From: Patiria miniata
Lineage: Eukaryota; Echinodermata; Asteroidea; Valvatida; Asterinidae
Assembly: GCF_015706575.1 (NCBI RefSeq)
Contig: NW_024037056.1
Span: 3,992,109-4,056,108, forward strand
Length of the DNA: 64,000 nt
Direction of reading: 5' to 3'
Below, piece by piece: positions 13,697 through 26,215 of this stretch; the stretch's first letter is position 1, and every line of letters begins with the position of its first letter. Below the pieces are notes generated by a model that was not told the origin of the DNA, did not search any database, and saw nothing but the letters and a program-made list of their open reading frames with translations. A program made the position numbers and the translations under genes.

Positions 13697-14415
13697 CCGG
13701 TGTGGACGGTAATTCTGTCCCCCGTTAAAAGTGTCCGGGGGACAGAATTACCTAGGTAAAAGTGTCCTCCCCGGCCCGTTAATTCTGTCCCCCTTCAGGT
13801 AATTCTGTCCCCTCCAGGTTTGTTTGTCCCCCTAGTTTTGCAATGCAGAACTTGGCCAGTTCTCTATATTGTTTTCATGAATTCACTTTACAAGGTATAC
13901 ATTTTTTACTCTTTAGTCTGCCCTTCATGAAGATGAAAAAAATTAACTTTTTGGTCTCTTTCTTATTTATTCTCGTTTTTATTATGAAATGAAATCTTTT
14001 GATGTCAAACATCGTGACAAATGAGTGTACGAAAATTCATTTTAATATAACGTGTATTCAGTTGCTTAGCCAGGAATTTTTTATTGGGGGGGGGGCGTAA
14101 CGACATTTCCTATTGGACGAATTTCCATTGTAGAGGGAGACGCATATGTACACATGTGATAATCACTGCCACATATCTTGCAGCATGTACTGGCGCGCGC
14201 GACACGCTGCTGCTCTCAGTATACATGTATACTGCATAGGGACACATTTACCAGGGGGACACTTTCACCGTTGGGCAGGGGGACAATTTTACCTGGAGGG
14301 GGACAAATCTACCTAGGTAAAAGTGTCCCCCCGGACACATTTACCGGGTAACGAGCGGGTAAATGTGTCCGGGGGGACACATTTACCAGGGAGACAGAAT
14401 TACCTGTCACACCGG
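13697..14415. mobile_element. Non-autonomous DNA element with dense subterminal repeats
   Basis: Ends are inverted: CCGGTGTGGACGGTAATTCT on the left against the reverse complement of AGAATTACCTGTCACACCGG on the right. Roughly 16 copies of a motif like GGTAAAAGTGTCCCCC, in both orientations, fill the first ~120 bp and last ~190 bp. The middle is AT-rich and non-coding, with a G-run near 14087. No clear target duplication. Confidence 0.72.
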
Positions 14416-15387
14416 CCTATATAAGGGGGCACCAGCGTGGCCACTCATCAAAATTGAAATTCCCAACATCCAATAAAAATCCCGAGAATTCCCAAGGCAA
14501 TGGAAAAAAAGTGTACAAAATACATTTTAACACCAAAATCCCAAGATCTTGGAATAAATCCCAAGGAGTGGCCACGCTGGGGTGCACAAGGCCAAGGATG
14601 GGCCGGGCACTAGGCATGGAGATGTGGGGAAGTGGCCCGGCTTCCCTTTATTCAGCCATAAAAACCAAACCATATCAGCACACGATTACCAACTGATCCC
14701 GCCTCATAGGTGTCCATATACCCATGGAAACACATGAGATCACGTATTGCCTCTAGACACAGACCGGGGATGGAGCTTTTACAGTTATACTGATGGAGTT
14801 GCCAGGCCAACTGACGACTAGTGAAAAAGTGAAATGGCTAGACTAGTGCAAGTCTACCTGTACGTTTTTGCAACACGTGGTGGCGCTATTCATAGTAAGG
14901 TCATTCGTGAACAACCTTAACCAGGCTAGGCGCAGAGTCGGTTCATTTAAATCGATGGTATTTTCGGGGAGAAAACAGCACTAAATCACTTTTCTGTATT
15001 TCAGTTGGTCTTCAGTTCATCTATGCGAGTTGGTTACCTTCAAGAAACCGAAAGGTCAGTGCTGATAACATGTTTTTATGTTGACATTTGGCTTACGATG
15101 TTAAGTGTTGCAGGGCCAGTTGCCTACGTGACTTTACACACGGCGGCATGTGGCACCCACAGAACATTTTTACGTGCTAAGTTACGTATCTGAAGTTATA
15201 ACCATGGAGGAAGGAATAGCTGACATATAATATATATATTATTCAATCCATGCTCAGTCACAACACATGGTCGACTACATGTAGTCTGCTTCTGTGCCAG
15301 CCATATTAATAATATGATGTCTTCTGGTTCTGACTTCTGTCTTAACCATGTTACAACAAGAAAGATTTCACATGAAAATTGAAAGAT
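14416..15387. other. Spacer before the carbonic anhydrase element
   Basis: No gene recognised. A short TATATAAGG lies at 14418, but no transcript is supported. Confidence 0.4.
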
Positions 15388-15610
15388 TTGAAATAATGTT
15401 GCCACCTGACGCTGTTTTTTTTCTTCAAATATCATCTCTCAATGAAGATAAGTCATTGCAAAAATGATATTAAGACATGAATCTGGGACTGACAAGTCTG
15501 ACATGAGTGAGAAACATTTGCAATTTTGTTACTACTTAAAACATTGTCTTGACTCTCCATAGACTTTGTACACAACCACTGAAGTAGTGTCAGGTTGCAA
15601 TATTCTTTCC
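15388..15610. mobile_element. MITE-like element, ACCTGACGC family
   Basis: Left end GTTGCCACCTGACGCTG and right end GTGTCAGGTTGCAATATTCT are inverted. The interior CATTGCAAAAATGATATTAAGACATGAATCT is shared with 57057-57217. Ends about 235 bp before the carbonic anhydrase ATG. Confidence 0.68.
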
Positions 15611-15846
15611 AACATGTTGATAAAATGTGAGTATTGACAGTTGTGTTTTAATTACACTTATGAACATGTTTCATGAATAGATCCTTGAAAAGTTGTATGC
15701 CCTATTTCTTAAAATCTGAAGTTAAATTCACTCACATTTGCTCTTTTTGATTCATGTTTTAATTGTAAAATTGACCTTTGTTGTAAATTTATTTTCACCT
15801 TGAAGTGAGGCTTTGAAGTGAATGAACTTTGAGAGCCGTTCTCGCG

Positions 15847-17853
15847 ATGGAGAAAATTTTACGAGGGATCATTAAGTACAAAGCCAGCAACTTTTTAGTG
15901 CGATGGTTTACGCATGCACAAAAACAACATGTAAAAGTGAGTACCACATACGTACCTTTATTGATCAATTTTAATCGATCTTTGCCAAAAACAACCAAAC
16001 TTTTCTCAAAGATTGCTGGAATCATATAGAATTGTACTCATACATGTACATGCTGCTGTGTCTGTGTTTTATGTTCTGATTAGTAACACAGCATCTATTT
16101 TGTTTTTGTTGGGGGGGGTCCACTTTGTCCTCATAGGACTGGTACATACATGTATAGCAATATTGAATCACATTTTTGGCTTTCAGATTTCTTTCAAATA
16201 TTAAACGTCATACCCCAACTTTGTCCTGAACCAAAACTGAAATTCCTATTCCCTCTATTGACATATCCAGCCTCCGATTCTCTTCGTCTCGTGCGTCGAT
16301 TCCCGCGTTCTGCCCACCCACTTCTGCCAAACAAGCCCCGGCGACATGTTCATTTTGCGCAATGCCGGTAACGTGATCCCGCGGGCCAACTACTCGGAGG
16401 GCGAGCCCACGCACGTTAGCTGCGAGGTCGTGGCGTTAGAGATCACCTGCAATCGCTCAAAGGTGGAGCACGTGGTCGTGTGTGGACACTCAGATTGTCA
16501 GGTGAGCAACCCTTTTCCTCGCTTACAACTTCAAGAGAAAATCTGATCTTCTGTTCTGGTATAAAGAATCCAGAGTCAAATGAATGGCAAAATACTCTTT
16601 GGGCATTTTTTACTTTCAGGCACTGTACGCTGCCTACAGTCACTACACCGAGAAAGAAACAAAGAAACCCCTCAAGCGAGTCAGCCAGGTCATTCATCAG
16701 TGGTGCCGGACCCACGGCGTAGAGGCCAGCCTCAACAAGCTACAAGATCTGAGTGCTAGGACTCCCAGTGAAGGGGTCATGACATTCGATGTCGGGGCAA
16801 CACCGATTGAAGCCTACTTCAAAGACTTTGACTCCACAGATGAAAAGAGCTTGTTAGACAAACTCTCTAAGGTAGGAACGAGACGAGTACAACTGGTCCT
16901 GGATCAATTTGGTCTAACTCCCTCCCTGGCTGTCAAGTGTCAAATTTAACAAAGCTATCCCAGCAGTCAAAATCAATCAAGTGACTGTTTTTCACAGTTA
17001 AGAGCTACTAGCCTACACAAAGCACTAACTGGCTGTGACTGTTCATGTAACTTGATACAGCTTTGCCTTGACTGTAGGTGATTGATAAGCCAGCTGTACC
17101 TACCAGTTACTAGCTTTTGTCTGTTGACTGAGCTTGACTAGTCACAGTGCTTGTCTGAAATGTGATGAGACTGTTGGTGACTAGCCTGCGTATAAAGGCA
17201 TGGCATTGATTTTTAGACTATCTGCGACTGTTCGGACCAGGTGGACAGCAGGAGGGTTTATACTATGGAGTCTAAAGCTCATAAACAGAAGTCAGTGAGA
17301 TGGGTACAGTGATGACACTAGGCTAACCTTCTAGGAAGAGCCATTAATGTCAACTTGATTGTGATGAGAGAAGCGCCTTCAAGAACGATCTGTTCCCCCA
17401 GAACCTTCTCATTCGGGAACACAGCCTCATAGTTGTCTTGCTATAGGGAGATGTTCACTGTATGTAGTGTACTCAAATAGGCAAACATTCACAAATGGGC
17501 AAACCAGTTTTAATTTCTGGAAATCTGTTTTGCTCAGCGTCACGTTTTTAAATAAATCGTCGGCGATATTAAATAAAAGCCTGTGTTTCTTTCCTTAAAA
17601 GGTGAATGTTTTGCAGCAGTTGGAGCATCTGTCGTCCTATCGCTCCATCCGGCGTCGCGTGATCGCCGGCACCTTATCCCTCCACGGCATGTGGTACGAC
17701 GTCGCGACCGACACGGTCTACTGGTTCAGCAGAGCTCGCAGGATGTTCCTGGAGATCAACGAAGACAACATTGAGGAAATCGTCCAGGATTGCCAGCCGA
17801 CAGTCACGGATACGACAACTCCGAATGACATCGGATTCAAAGTTCCCAGCTGA
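15847..17853 (+). CDS. Beta-class carbonic anhydrase
   Basis: Zinc enzyme that interconverts CO2 and bicarbonate. Four exons join in phase: 15847-15936, 16271-16501, 16620-16871 and 17602-17853, giving 274 aa, close to the usual metazoan beta-CA length. The ATG at 15847 opens MEKILRGIIKYK, a typical animal beta-CA amino terminus with no obvious signal peptide. Exon 2 carries the CVDSR motif (zinc Cys plus the Asp-Arg dyad), GDMFILRNAGNVIPR, and VCGHSDC with the other zinc ligands, His and Cys. Exons 3-4 hold the carboxy-terminal helices and WYDVATDTVYWFS. All catalytic residues are present, so it should be active. CVDSR replaces the commoner CMDSR. Beta-CAs are known from many invertebrates but not vertebrates, which helps place the organism. 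Cytosol or mitochondrion cannot be decided from the sequence. Confidence 0.95.
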
Positions 17854-18729
17854 GAAGAGTTGCGCATTGGTTCTTTCCTCAACTTCCATCCCTCCGACCC
17901 GGGTTCAAATCCCACTCAACCCTTGTGCAAGGTTCCTAGCTGAGTTGAGTTAGTGCAGTGTCAAGCCCAGCCCCTCTCCTCCCTGAAAATAATCCATTTC
18001 CTTTCTGGCTTGCAGAGTTGTGCATAATGTCCAATGTTTCTGATCGATGTCAGCTTTGTGAAAAAAAAATAGTGAAATTAAACGTACAGTTGTATACATT
18101 TTAACATCTGTGTATGCCAAAGCACACAAAAGACTAACAAAGTGTAATGAAATATATGGAGGTATAGAAATATAAAAACATTACAAGTTTGATGAGTGCA
18201 TTTAGAAGCAATAAGGTGTAAATATTTCCAGGAAATACACAGGGTGCTAACAATACTGCCCGATTTTCAACAAAAGAATGTGTGTTGAACTATTAAAATA
18301 CCTTCCGAATTTAGCTTAAATTTTTATTTCATCAATTTATTGAAATATTGTTTCACACACAAGATTTGATCCATGGGTCTGCAATGTAAGACTGTGAATA
18401 TTGTATTTTATTGCCTGTATTTGAAAGGAATCATGATTAGTTTGTTATTACTACATGTAGTTGAATATTTGAAGCAAAAGTCAGTACTTCGGGCAAATCA
18501 GGGTTTCTTTTGTAGAGATTCATGTGTTAAATGTATATAGGGGTAGTGACCATAACTTTGAACTCGGCCGAGGAAATCTCTTTTTTTCCCCATTTATTTC
18601 CACTGAAATCACCCAAAATGAAAAACAGCTCTGATATTTGAGGATATTTCACTGGTGTGCAATCGTTTTTAAATGTTAAAGATTGATGAGGTATGATAAT
18701 CAGTGTGGTATGTTCGATATACACTCACT

Positions 18730-18827
18730 GGGCCCCCTTCAATGGCGAAAGCGTTGTGCTAGCTATTGTTCAGGTAACCCGACAGAGGGCAGTTTCTTTG
18801 TATGCCTTCGCCATTGAAGGGGGCCTC
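18730..18827. mobile_element. Short MITE, GGCCCCCTTCAATGG family
   Basis: GGGCCCCCTTCAATGGCGAA at the left is mirrored by TTCGCCATTGAAGGGGGCC at the right. The interior TGTGCTAGCTATTGTTCAG is shared, inverted, with 51157-51256. Confidence 0.75.
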
Positions 18828-18965
18828 CCGGCATGTACACTGTTAGCGTGCTAGGTGATTTCAACCCCACTCCGTCCTCAATTGATGAAGTCTTTCTTGT
18901 AATTGAGAAACCGGAAGTTTCTTTGAGTTTGTAAATTTTGTTTCAAATGCTAAACATTTCTTGTG

Positions 18966-19376
18966 CCTTTGGGCGAGTAACTCGATTCCTCGTTCTACTC
19001 GTGGTTTTTCTTTTACTCGTCCTGGCGCGAGTAGAAGCAGGTACTCGCGAGTAGGAATTGAGGGTCTAGGGTTCACAGCTTAATACGTCCCCTGCAAACA
19101 GGGAATCACTCCCTCCACCTCTCTCTCCCTAGGATTCCATTCGTTGAAAAAAAAATCATCTAAATGACCCAACATTTCGCGCAGTAAGGATATCTCAGTC
19201 CTGAAGAATATGGTGTGACTTGCAAGCTATTTGCTTGTAAGTTACTTCACTTCATACTAAAATATGTCATTCATCTGCTTTTATGGGTTTTCGGTTAACT
19301 ACTCTCGAGTACTCGACTACTCGCGGTAAATTTCTTTGCGAGTACTCGAGTAGAAAAATCCACTACTCGCCCTGGC
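18966..19376. mobile_element. Element with CGAGTA/TACTCG subterminal repeats
   Basis: Left end CCTTTGGGCGAGTAACTCGA and right end CCACTACTCGCCCTGGCC are inverted. Many ACTCG/CGAGT pentamers crowd the terminal ~100 bp on each side. Non-coding interior of about 200 bp. Confidence 0.6.
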
Positions 19377-19807
19377 CTACTTTCGTGGCTGTTTTAATTA
19401 GTCTGCAACCAAATGTAATTTTTGTTTTCATTGATGTGGCCAGTAAAATACACTGCTTAATGTTGACGATACCTGTAACGTACAAACAGTATTGAAATCT
19501 TCAGTCTTTGAAGGAGTTGATCAACCAAAAGAAATTAGAGAACTTCAGTGAAATATTTTGTGCCACCATGCTCCTTGATGAAAATAAAGAGCCACATCAT
19601 TGGGCTTATTGTTTATGGAAACGAGTGTTGTTGCTCGGTGTGTTATTCCTGTAGCACTGAGGTGTTTCGTTCTTTTGTTTCTAGATGTTTTTTTTGTTTC
19701 TAGATGCAGTTGATTATACAGCAGTAGGGACGCGTTCATGAGCTTCTTACCAGACCCCGCCCCTCCCCTCCCCTGAATTTTAAAGAGCGCCCTCTATTTT
19801 TTTTATA

Positions 19808-20095
19808 GGGGAGTGTGGCCTAGAGGTTAGGGTTCATGACTCATGATCAGAGGGTCAGGGATTCGAATCCAGCTGCTGGCCATGTGGTCTGTCCTTGGGC
19901 GAGCCACTTCACCCCCCCCCCTCCCCCACTTGCCTCTCTCCACCCAGGAGTATAAATGGGTACCAGCATCAGCTGGGGAGTAACCTGCGATGGACTAGCC
20001 TCTCATCCAGGGGGAGTAGAAATTTTCTCAGGCGTTTCATGCTACTGAAACCGGAGATAAACGCCGGCCTGATGGGCCATATTGGCTCGTGACAG
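19808..20095 (+). mobile_element. tRNA-derived SINE, full-length copy
   Basis: A tRNA-like head has an A box (GTGTGGCCTAGAGGTTAGGG) and a B box (GATTCGAATCC). A tRNA-unrelated body contains GTAACCTGCGATGGACTAGC and ends in AAACGCCGGCC...ATATTGGCTCGTGA. Copies at 35368 and 41570 share the whole or the 5' part. Spacer sequence on either side, up to 21108, shows nothing else. Confidence 0.88.
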
Positions 20096-21108
20096 ATTTT
20101 GCCACTCTTTATTCAGTAACATAAAGCCGGTGTCAGTTGGTCAGAGATGCAGGCAAAATTTGCACAGATTCTTTCAGTTGCTACTTAAGAATTTCCGTAT
20201 GCTTGAGCAAATCTTTAGCACTGAAATAAATGTGAACTGTGGCAAATTTAATTTCACAGTGAGCGCCATACCTACAAATGACGAAAATTGCAGATAAATC
20301 TTATAGTATTTTATCATTTTTTTTTAATCCAGTGCAAATCAAAATGATGCTCTCATAGCTTATGGCATGTGAAATATTTTGTACATCATTTTCCACCTGA
20401 TCTTCAGTAAGCAATACCATACAGAAAATATAAATATAGGTACATTGTATAACGACAATAATGTCCCTCTTAAAAGTATTCCATCCACCTTATCATCTTA
20501 ACAATTGAACTTAAAACAAAAGATAATAGATGTAAAGAATACATTACAGTTCTGTTGAGGATTTTTCTTCGAAACCTTTTTTCTGCCATCAAAATTCTCT
20601 TCTTTTTTACGGAAGTTATCATGGGCAAAATGGGTAAAATTATGATATACATTGTATTACTTAGCATATACATTAGTTACATTTTTCCCCTTTCTTTTTA
20701 CAAAACTTTTATGTTCCCGTAAATATGTGACTGTAACTGTCACACCAAGTCTTTTCAATGGAAAACCTGTCATTAAAATGTATGTCAATGAATTCCGGTT
20801 TCCACCAAACAGTGGAGATTATCATCAAAAATTATTGAACTCAATGGTTATCGATACTCGAACTTTCGCACACTTGACCTGTGTTTGACCTCTGTGCGCA
20901 CTGCCCTGATTAACCGAACATCGGAAACTCGTCTGTCCGGTCGACCCATTTTTCAGCAAAACAACAATTTTATTTACACAAACAAGAACGCTTGGCTCTC
21001 TAAAAATAGTTTTACTCCACGCACTGCAGCAGACGTTTTCATTCTTCCAAAAGTGTCTTCCCTCGTCTCGCGTTTTCCTTGTTACTTCTTGTTCAAATGA
21101 AATTCATT

Positions 21109-24100
21109 TCACTCGGTCGTCATATTCATCATGTAGTCCAGCATCATCTTCGTGCGGAGCTTGCGAGGCATCTTGAACTGGTTGTACGAGGCTGTCGAGT
21201 TGGCGATGATGTAGTCCTGAAACTTCTTGAACGAGCCTGGCCGCACGCGAAGCATGCGCGGTGCTGCGATGGTGCCCACTGCTCTGTAATGGTCGTAGAG
21301 GCTGTGGTGTTTGCGAAGTATCTTGTCGAACTGCAAAAAAGTTCGAAATTGTCATAATTACGTGGCATAATTATCATAATTATGCGAGTCCATCCAAGGG
21401 CGCTGATAGGCTCTATAGCTTTTTCGAGTACCCATTTCATTTATTATTTCTCAGGTAATGACATTATACAGATACAAGACACCATACAAACATTATGAGT
21501 AACAATGTTACAAAGACAGACGAAAAGCAAAAACAATATTGCCCGAAAGCGAACGAAATCGCTATCTGGTGGCTCTTCTAAAATTAATGTTAAAATGCCA
21601 AATGCCATGCTTGTATCATCAAAGGCACCATCCCCCTCCAAATATTTCCCCTATCTTAGCTTCCCCACTACAAGTGTTTTTTTCTTTTTAAACACCACCC
21701 AACTTACCTCTGATCTCTCGGCTTCGGTAAGACGCTGTCCCACCTCCTCCTCAACCTCAATGAATATCAAATAATACATCTCATACGGATCTAAGGATGC
21801 AAAAAATAATCAAATTAAATCACGTCAAAATCTCTCGATAAGAAAAATACGAAGTACTGTATGTGCAAAGTTATATTGTCTAATCTAATTTGGCTTAGCC
21901 TACCTTTCTTGTGAGCGTACAGCAGCGGGCTCTCTGCGCATGTCCAATCCACAAGCGCCCTTAACGGCCAACCAGCCACAGTTTCGCGTATGACTGTGAA
22001 CATCAAATTGACGTCGATTTTCTCGCCGTTGAGATTCAGGAGCTCGCCTGTTCTATGGAGATCAAAAATCAAGGGGAAAAAAAATCAGAATGTGTTCTTA
22101 CTTTGCATTTGTGGATTCAAGTCTTTTACATTAGTGTAATATCCAACTCTTTTAGGTCGTCAATCTTAACGCAAAGCAGACCTTTTCTTACAAACAAGAT
22201 CTCGTTCTTACCGATATCTCATTTGAATGACTGGACAGTTGTAGTGGAAATCGACCACCTCTACCACATCGCCGAAGCGGTAACGGAAGAAGCCGTTTGT
22301 TATCGTCACCATCAGCTCGTATCGCTTGCTGACCTCAACCTCGTCGATGAGGTAGATCTGCAATGGATACTTTTCCTGGCTGAAAGAGAAAGGAACTGCT
22401 TGAATAGTTTGTCCTTTATGGCCTTGACAGTAGGCCTACCATAAGGTTTGGCTTGTTCTGTTGAATCTATAGCATCCATGTTATTACAAAGTTAAAAAAG
22501 AAAGTGTTTGAATTACCAGAGTTCTTCTGGGATGAACTCGTACACGACATCTCCAGGTACCAACACGTACTTCGGTTCGTCTGCAACCCACAGGTTGATA
22601 CCGAGCAAGGTCTCCGTGCAACTGTAAGCTCCCGTGAAGATCGGCGTTCCTTGAGGGGAAATACAAAACCAAAATCTCTTAAAAATAACTTCTCAACTTG
22701 TGGTCAAAACTGGGTAAATGATGAAGGAAACAAAATGTGTCAACATACTGAAATTGATTATGTCTGGGGCAAGGGCGGATCCAGAACACAATTTTAGGGG
22801 GGGCCAAAAAACAAAAGTGGTCCCCCAAAAAAGTGGTCCAAAAAATTACGGCGTGGGGTTCGGGGCCCGCTTAAGGGCCCCGAATTTTTTTTTGGATTCT
22901 AGATGCTCTGTGGTGCGATCTGAGGCAATTTCTGACCACTTTAACCAATTTTTTTTGAGGAAAAGATGGTGGTGTACTCATTGCCTGCCTTTATTGCGAT
23001 GTCACATAAAAAAAAAAAATTGGTTTCGTTTTGGGGAGGGCCATGGCCCCCTTTGGCCCCCCCCCCACCCCTGGATCCGCCCTTGGTCTGGGGATCCAGT
23101 CTGCATGCCAACTTTGAGCAATTTCGGGCACGAACTATACTCAACCATAGAGTCACCAACTTCTCTCGAACGAAGGATAGTTGGACTAGCCTACTCTTTG
23201 GTCGATTATTTGGAACCGGACAACGGGACATGGTTGCATCGCTGGTTCCCAATAGCTGCACGCATCATAAAGCACAATGTCGGGAGCTTGGACCAAGAGT
23301 ATTGTGATGACGTGTTGACCGTCGTTTGACAAGAGGCGTTCGCACGTTGCTATTATTGTGCGCAGGCGTGAGTTACGTCACGAATCAACAACTTGTCGAC
23401 TGTCCTCGCCCGAACTATAGCTCTTATGTTTCCTATCCTTTTACAGAGTTGCCAAGGCAGGCAGGATTGTCACTTTGTAAATAGATGTGTGCGCATCCTT
23501 ACCTTTTGCGTAACCTTCTTGTAGTTTCTTCTTGAAGCCAGCCATATCGACACAGAAGATGTAGTGCAAGTACGGCCAGATTCTGGCCACGACACCCTTG
23601 AAGCCCTTGGAGAACTCGGACCTGAGCTGATCGACGCGGTCTGGATCTGGCACCAATACCGCTTCCAGGCCTGCTCTGACATTGTCCTCGATGTTAAGCT
23701 TTGGGTTCAGCCTCCCTGTGATCAGGTCCGTCAGCATCTGCTCCCAGTTGTCCTCAAGGAGTTTGAAAGCCCGGTGGGTCATCGACGTGAAGCCACCGTA
23801 GAAGAAACTGAGGTTCCTATCTGCAATCCCGAACAGGAGATGGACATAAGCGGCCTCGAAGTCGGTCATAATTTGGAAGGCCTCAAATGGTGCGTTCTGC
23901 ATCGCCATTAGCATGGTTTTATCTTTCTCTGAGAAGTATATGAGAGGTGCTACGTCAAGCCCTGACTTGGTCACAGCCGGTGCTGGTTTGCAGTAGAGGA
24001 TGCATCCTCGCTGAAGTGGACTGGGACGTCCGAAGGCTCTATCAGTGACCTTGATGTTGAGGACAGTCACAGCACCGTTGCCGATTGTTGCATGGATCAT

Positions 24101-25528
24101 GGGGATAAGCTTACCGGAGCCCGTGGTCCCCGAAGTGATACCGAACCTTCGGATCGTGTCTCCGAGGAAAACACCATCTTCCCCGTCAGCCAGTCTCTGA
24201 ACGTACGGTCGGTAGTGATCGTACGTCGTGATGGGATGCTTGCTCTGTAGATCTCTCAGAGTCTTGATCTTTCCGAGCTGGAACTTCCTCCCGTATTCTG
24301 TCTTGGCATCTCTGGTAGTCAGTAGTCGAAGTCGATTCTCCTGCGAATCTCTGGGGTTTTTCCACTGCTTGGACACCTTGTACGCGACGAAGGGATACGC
24401 CAGGCGTATTAAGGTGTGGGAAACGTAGCTTCCCAGCAATGTGCGTAGAGTATGGCTCTGAGAGCATCGGAGGCTGGATATGTGGAAGTTTACGAACGAG
24501 AAAACAGCGCCTAGGAGCGCCAAGAAAACTGCAGAAAAAATACAGATAGGGAAGGGATACACATTTTACTGTTTTATTATTAACTCACCAAGAAAATACT
24601 AAACGTTCTTTACAAATTTGTCGACAAATCCTTAAAGGGACACTGGGTCCTGGAACAGCCCAATTGGGCTACTTTGAACGATGTGATGTTGATCGGAAGG
24701 AACATTTAAAAGTAGGATATAAACACCTGCACAACTATCCTTTAAAAACTGGGCGTTTTGTGTTATTCCTGTATTATGCGTGCGAGAACGAATTTCGGGT
24801 CCACTTTTGTGACCTCAAAAAGTCGAGCTGTTTCTTTGCCGTAGTCGTGATTTCATCCGTGAAGTGTTCGCCTTTTGCGGACGTGTAAGAAACCGCATTT
24901 TATGCATTGGTGATTGGTCACCGCTGTTTGCGAGCACGGTGCTATACGTACGTTATAATAGACACACACACACAACGTGTATATCGTACATTGAACTACA
25001 GGAACTGCGACATGTCCGATGTAAACAACCGGGTTTTTTTCGTCTTTTCTCGGGAACGGTTAGACATTAGGTTGGTTTCCTTTCAACCAGATGTTTGAAA
25101 TAGGATAAGTTAACAATCCAAAACATGAAATTTTCGGGGATTTCAGGACCAAGTACCCCTCTAAGAACAGAACTTGCCTGAGGGCCGGGCATCCACACGC
25201 ACGAATAAATAATTTCCACGCGCATCTCGCGCGCGCTCTTAAATAAAAGGCGCGCGCGGATTTTGGCAACCCTATTGGACGAAGAGTGCGCGCGTACTTA
25301 CGACTTGCGCGAGAATTAGTTTGGTCGCTGGATTAGTAATCAGTAAACCAACCACACAATAGCAGAAAAAATCACACTGTATACAAATAGAACTAGCAGC
25401 ATGCAATACCTACCTGCAAAAGCCTTCCGCATACCGTGTGTTTCGGGACTCAGGCAGTACTTGCAAATTTGAAGGGTTAGCCCGGTTGAACCTAGCCCCA
25501 GGAGTAAGAAACGAAAGGCCCATGTCAT
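21109..25528 (-). CDS. GH3 domain-containing protein (GHDC-like)
   Basis: Member of the GH3 family, whose plant members are acyl-acid amido synthetases using ATP; the animal role is poorly known. Seven minus-strand exons join in phase: 25528-25414, 24528-23503, 22649-22517, 22379-22212, 22052-21904, 21790-21708 and 21330-21109 (631 aa). I chose the ATG at 25528 (MTWAFRFLLLGLG); an upstream TTG at 25549 is not a plausible start. Two hydrophobic stretches near the amino terminus (residues ~3-20 and ~39-50) suggest membrane anchoring. The adenylate-forming motif is FGITSGTTGSGKLIP, preceded by TEYGRKF. Later motifs are GAYSCTETLLGINLW, YELMVTITNGFFRYRFGDVV and a carboxy-terminal RPGSFKKFQDYII block. 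Exon 2 is unusually long (1,026 bp) and carries most of the amino-terminal domain. A TTTATT at 20969-20974 would be a minus-strand AATAAA about 135 bp past the stop. Family call secure; substrate unknown. Confidence 0.93.
21590..21660 (-). repeat. Interspersed repeat fragment shared with 25883-25950
   Basis: On the minus strand it reads GGGGAAATATTTGG and CTTTGATGATACAAGCATGG, nearly as at 25883-25950 on the plus strand. It lies in the GH3 gene's last intron. Class unknown. Confidence 0.55.
22770..23085. mobile_element. hAT-like MITE with 8 bp target duplication
   Basis: Starts CAAGGGCGGATCCAG and ends CTGGATCCGCCCTTG, perfect inverted ends. Flanked on both sides by GTCTGGGG (22762-22769 and 23086-23093), an 8 bp duplication typical of hAT. 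The 316 bp interior is G/C-run rich and includes GGTGGTGTACTCATTGCCTG. It lies in a GH3 intron. A second copy is at 29429-29738. Confidence 0.93.
24631..25165. mobile_element. Medium inverted-repeat element upstream of GH3 exon 2
   Basis: CTTAAAGGGACACTGGGTCC at the left is imperfectly mirrored by GGACCAAGTACCCCTCTAAG at the right. About 535 bp with a CA microsatellite at 24961. Non-coding. It fills much of GH3 intron 1. Confidence 0.6.
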
Positions 25529-25882
25529 TCTGGCGTCGAGCAAATCCAAAAACTGACAATATATCAGGATGGAAAACTAAAGCATCTCCTCCAACTCACG
25601 CCGAAGGTGTATGTAGCTGGGGTTTTTTCTACAAGAGTATGGCTATTATTGTTACGCGCACCGCGATTGTACAAATAATCGATGCGATAGTATTGATAAT
25701 TGTGCGACTGAACTTAATTTGAACCCTACTGCAGATGACACAGTGTAGGTGAACCTTTCACCCTTATACATAAAAGCATCAACTGGAGGCCATATCTGAA
25801 GTATAGACATTTATTTACGTGAAAGATAAAATCCGGATGGATTTTTGTTTGTTTATTTGTTATTGTTTTTTTTACTGGGCCA

Positions 25883-25950
25883 AGGATAGGGGGAAATATT
25901 GGGGAAATAGTGTCTTTGATGATACAAGCATGGAATTTGGCACACAGTCA
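25883..25950 (+). repeat. Interspersed repeat fragment shared with 21590-21660
   Basis: GGGGGAAATATTGGGGAAAT followed by CTTTGATGATACAAGCATGG. Just upstream (5') of the GH3 gene. Confidence 0.55.
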
Positions 25951-26094
25951 GAGAATGTCATGAGAAAGATATTTGGCTATAGGGCCATCGCAGATTTGTC
26001 CTGTGCAAATAAAAATAGGTAGAATAACAAGTAATGGCGGTCATTTTCAAAATGGGGAAGATTTTCAGAAGAATATTCTGGGGAAAACTCATGG

Positions 26095-26215
26095 AATCAA
26101 GTAGGGACTGAACACCCAATCCACATATTGGCGCAGGGTAGGAATCGAACCCGGGGTCGCAGCGGTGGAAGGCGAGGGCACTACCGCTACTCCAATTACC
26201 TGACTCCGATGTCGT
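26095..26215 (-). mobile_element. tRNA-derived SINE of a second family
   Basis: On the minus strand: GGAGTAGCGGTAGTGCCCTC (A-box-like), GGTTCGATTCC (B box), then GTGGATTGGGTGTTCAGTCC. No amino-acyl stem can form, so it is not a tRNA gene. Confidence 0.65.

Larger units (their letters stand above)
17854..19804. other. Spacer after the carbonic anhydrase
   Basis: Carries probable 3' UTR sequence and the inverted-repeat elements listed at 18730 and 18966. No gene seen. Confidence 0.5.

Noticed and set aside
19808..19870. Possible functional tRNA gene
   Set aside because: A and B boxes are present, but the head continues into a SINE body and no amino-acyl stem forms.
22055..22444. 129-codon plus-strand frame over GH3 exon 4
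   Set aside because: Antisense shadow of a real exon on the minus strand.
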